This document shows positions 5,772 through 6,196 of a DNA stretch of 6,196 nucleotides, in pieces. Positions within the stretch are counted from its first letter, which is position 1, and each line of letters opens with the position of its first letter. Origin of the DNA: DATEMK01 sp035275625 (lineage in GTDB: Bacteria; Bacteroidota; Bacteroidia; AKYH767-A; OLB10); the NCBI GenBank assembly GCA_035275625.1, contig DATEMK010000315.1, forward strand, positions 1-6,196, in the 5' to 3' direction. The notes below the pieces were generated by a model. That model did no database searches. It saw nothing but the letters and a program-made list of their open reading frames with translations, and was not told the DNA's origin. A program made the translations under genes and the position numbers.

Positions 5772-5787
5772 CCCCATCTTCATGGGG
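5753..5787. promoter_or_regulatory. Two perfect 16-bp palindromes bracketing the -33 box
   Basis: On the minus strand CCCCAT-GAAG-ATGGGG (5787-5772) overlaps the kinase stop codon, then the TTG of the -33 box, then CAGATG-CCTT-CATCTG (5768-5753) inside the promoter spacer. Both have 6-bp arms and a 4-base centre. The two centres are 19 bp apart, slightly under two helical turns. They could be an operator pair, or tandem RNA hairpins at the 3' end of the kinase transcript. Neither has a U-tract typical of a terminator. Confidence 0.5.
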
Positions 5788-6196
5788 ATAGCGGAAATCT
5801 TAAATCAACATGGGTGCCTTCTCCCTGTTTAGAAGTGATTTTCACCTGGCCGTTTAACAACTTTGCCCGCGCCTGCATGTTTATAAGTCCATTACCGGTT
5901 GCCCCGTTTCCTTCATCCACTGAGAGGGAAGAAAATCCGACACCATTATCGGAAATAGCAAGAATGAGTAAATTGCCTGAGCAATTTATTTTTATGTGCG
6001 CTTCTCCGGCTTGTGAATATTTAGCAAGATTGTTTATTGCTTCTTTAAAGATAAGATAAAAATCTTTTCTTTTTTCAATCGGAAGAGAAAGACTATTGCA
6101 CTGCTCATCCATTTCAATGGTAAATGAAATGTGCGCTGCTTCGAGCATTTCAGATGCATATTGCCTCATGCGAATAAGGATCATTTCCATCCGGTC
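5780..6196 (-). CDS. Histidine kinase, C-terminal ATPase part (5' end outside the window)
   Basis: The frame runs to the right edge. The ATG at 6190 is preceded by in-frame codons Asp-Arg and sits within a helix, so it is not taken as the start. The visible 138 residues are the GHKL ATPase domain of a NarX/DesK-type (HisKA_3) sensor kinase. Numbering from the Met at 6190: N box FKEAINNLAKYSQA at 48-61 (Glu50, Asn54; Tyr58 where many homologues have His), G1 box DNGVGF at 81-86, G2 region TGNGLINMQARA at 98-109, and the terminal strand GTHVDLRFPL. The phospho-acceptor His and any sensor or membrane segments lie beyond the edge, so the signal cannot be told. It should phosphorylate the regulator encoded downstream. 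Its TGA lies within a perfect 16-bp palindrome and just before the regulator promoter candidate. Confidence 0.92.
   Translation of the reverse strand, partial: DRMEMILIRMRQYASEMLEAAHISFTIEMDEQCNSLSLPIEKRKDFYLIFKEAINNLAKYSQAGEAHIKINCSGNLLILAISDNGVGFSSLSVDEGNGATGNGLINMQARAKLLNGQVKITSKQGEGTHVDLRFPLSP

Noticed and set aside
5814..6059. Plus-strand 81-residue frame opposite the histidine kinase
   Set aside because: It is antisense to conserved ATPase motifs and has a biased composition typical of a shadow frame.

Overview
The window looks like an ordinary chromosomal stretch from a member of the Bacteroidota, probably a Chitinophagales/Cytophagales-like environmental lineage. The evidence is two secreted proteins with type IX secretion system (T9SS) C-terminal sorting domains, promoter candidates of the Bacteroidota form (TAnnTTTG at -7, in one case with TTG at -33), start codons without Shine-Dalgarno sequences, and a fairly AT-rich composition. 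No RNA gene, IS element, phage gene or CRISPR array is visible.

Layout from left to right. At 1-146 is the 3' end of a plus-strand gene, possibly a membrane glycosyltransferase tail. It converges on a minus-strand pair, 160-894 and 897-2009, that encodes two T9SS cargo proteins separated by only 2 bases. A divergent intergenic region (2010-2200) carries a promoter candidate for each direction, with a four-copy 8-bp tandem repeat between them. The plus-strand gene 2201-3442 is an RhlE-like DEAD-box RNA helicase. It converges on 3459-4862, a minus-strand, covalently flavinylated FAD oxidoreductase of the BBE/6-hydroxy-D-nicotine-oxidase type. The two stop codons of that pair lie inside one inverted repeat. 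Further right, also on the minus strand, are a NarL/LuxR-type response regulator (4977-5612) and the C-terminal ATPase half of its probable partner histidine kinase (5780-6196, cut by the window edge).

The kinase lies upstream of the regulator in the same direction, so phosphorelay to Asp55 of the regulator is the obvious model. A terminator-like hairpin at the end of the regulator gene separates it from the oxidoreductase, so the oxidoreductase need not be a co-transcribed member. Nothing in the sequence shows that the two-component pair controls any neighbour.

The coding content is conventional. The most interesting part is the 167-bp kinase-regulator gap. It contains a good Bacteroidota promoter whose -33 TTG sits exactly between two perfect 16-bp hairpin palindromes. 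This is followed by a composite repeat: an imperfect inverted repeat built from 9-bp subunits, flanked by 23-bp direct repeats identical at 22 positions. The composite repeat would form most of the regulator mRNA leader.
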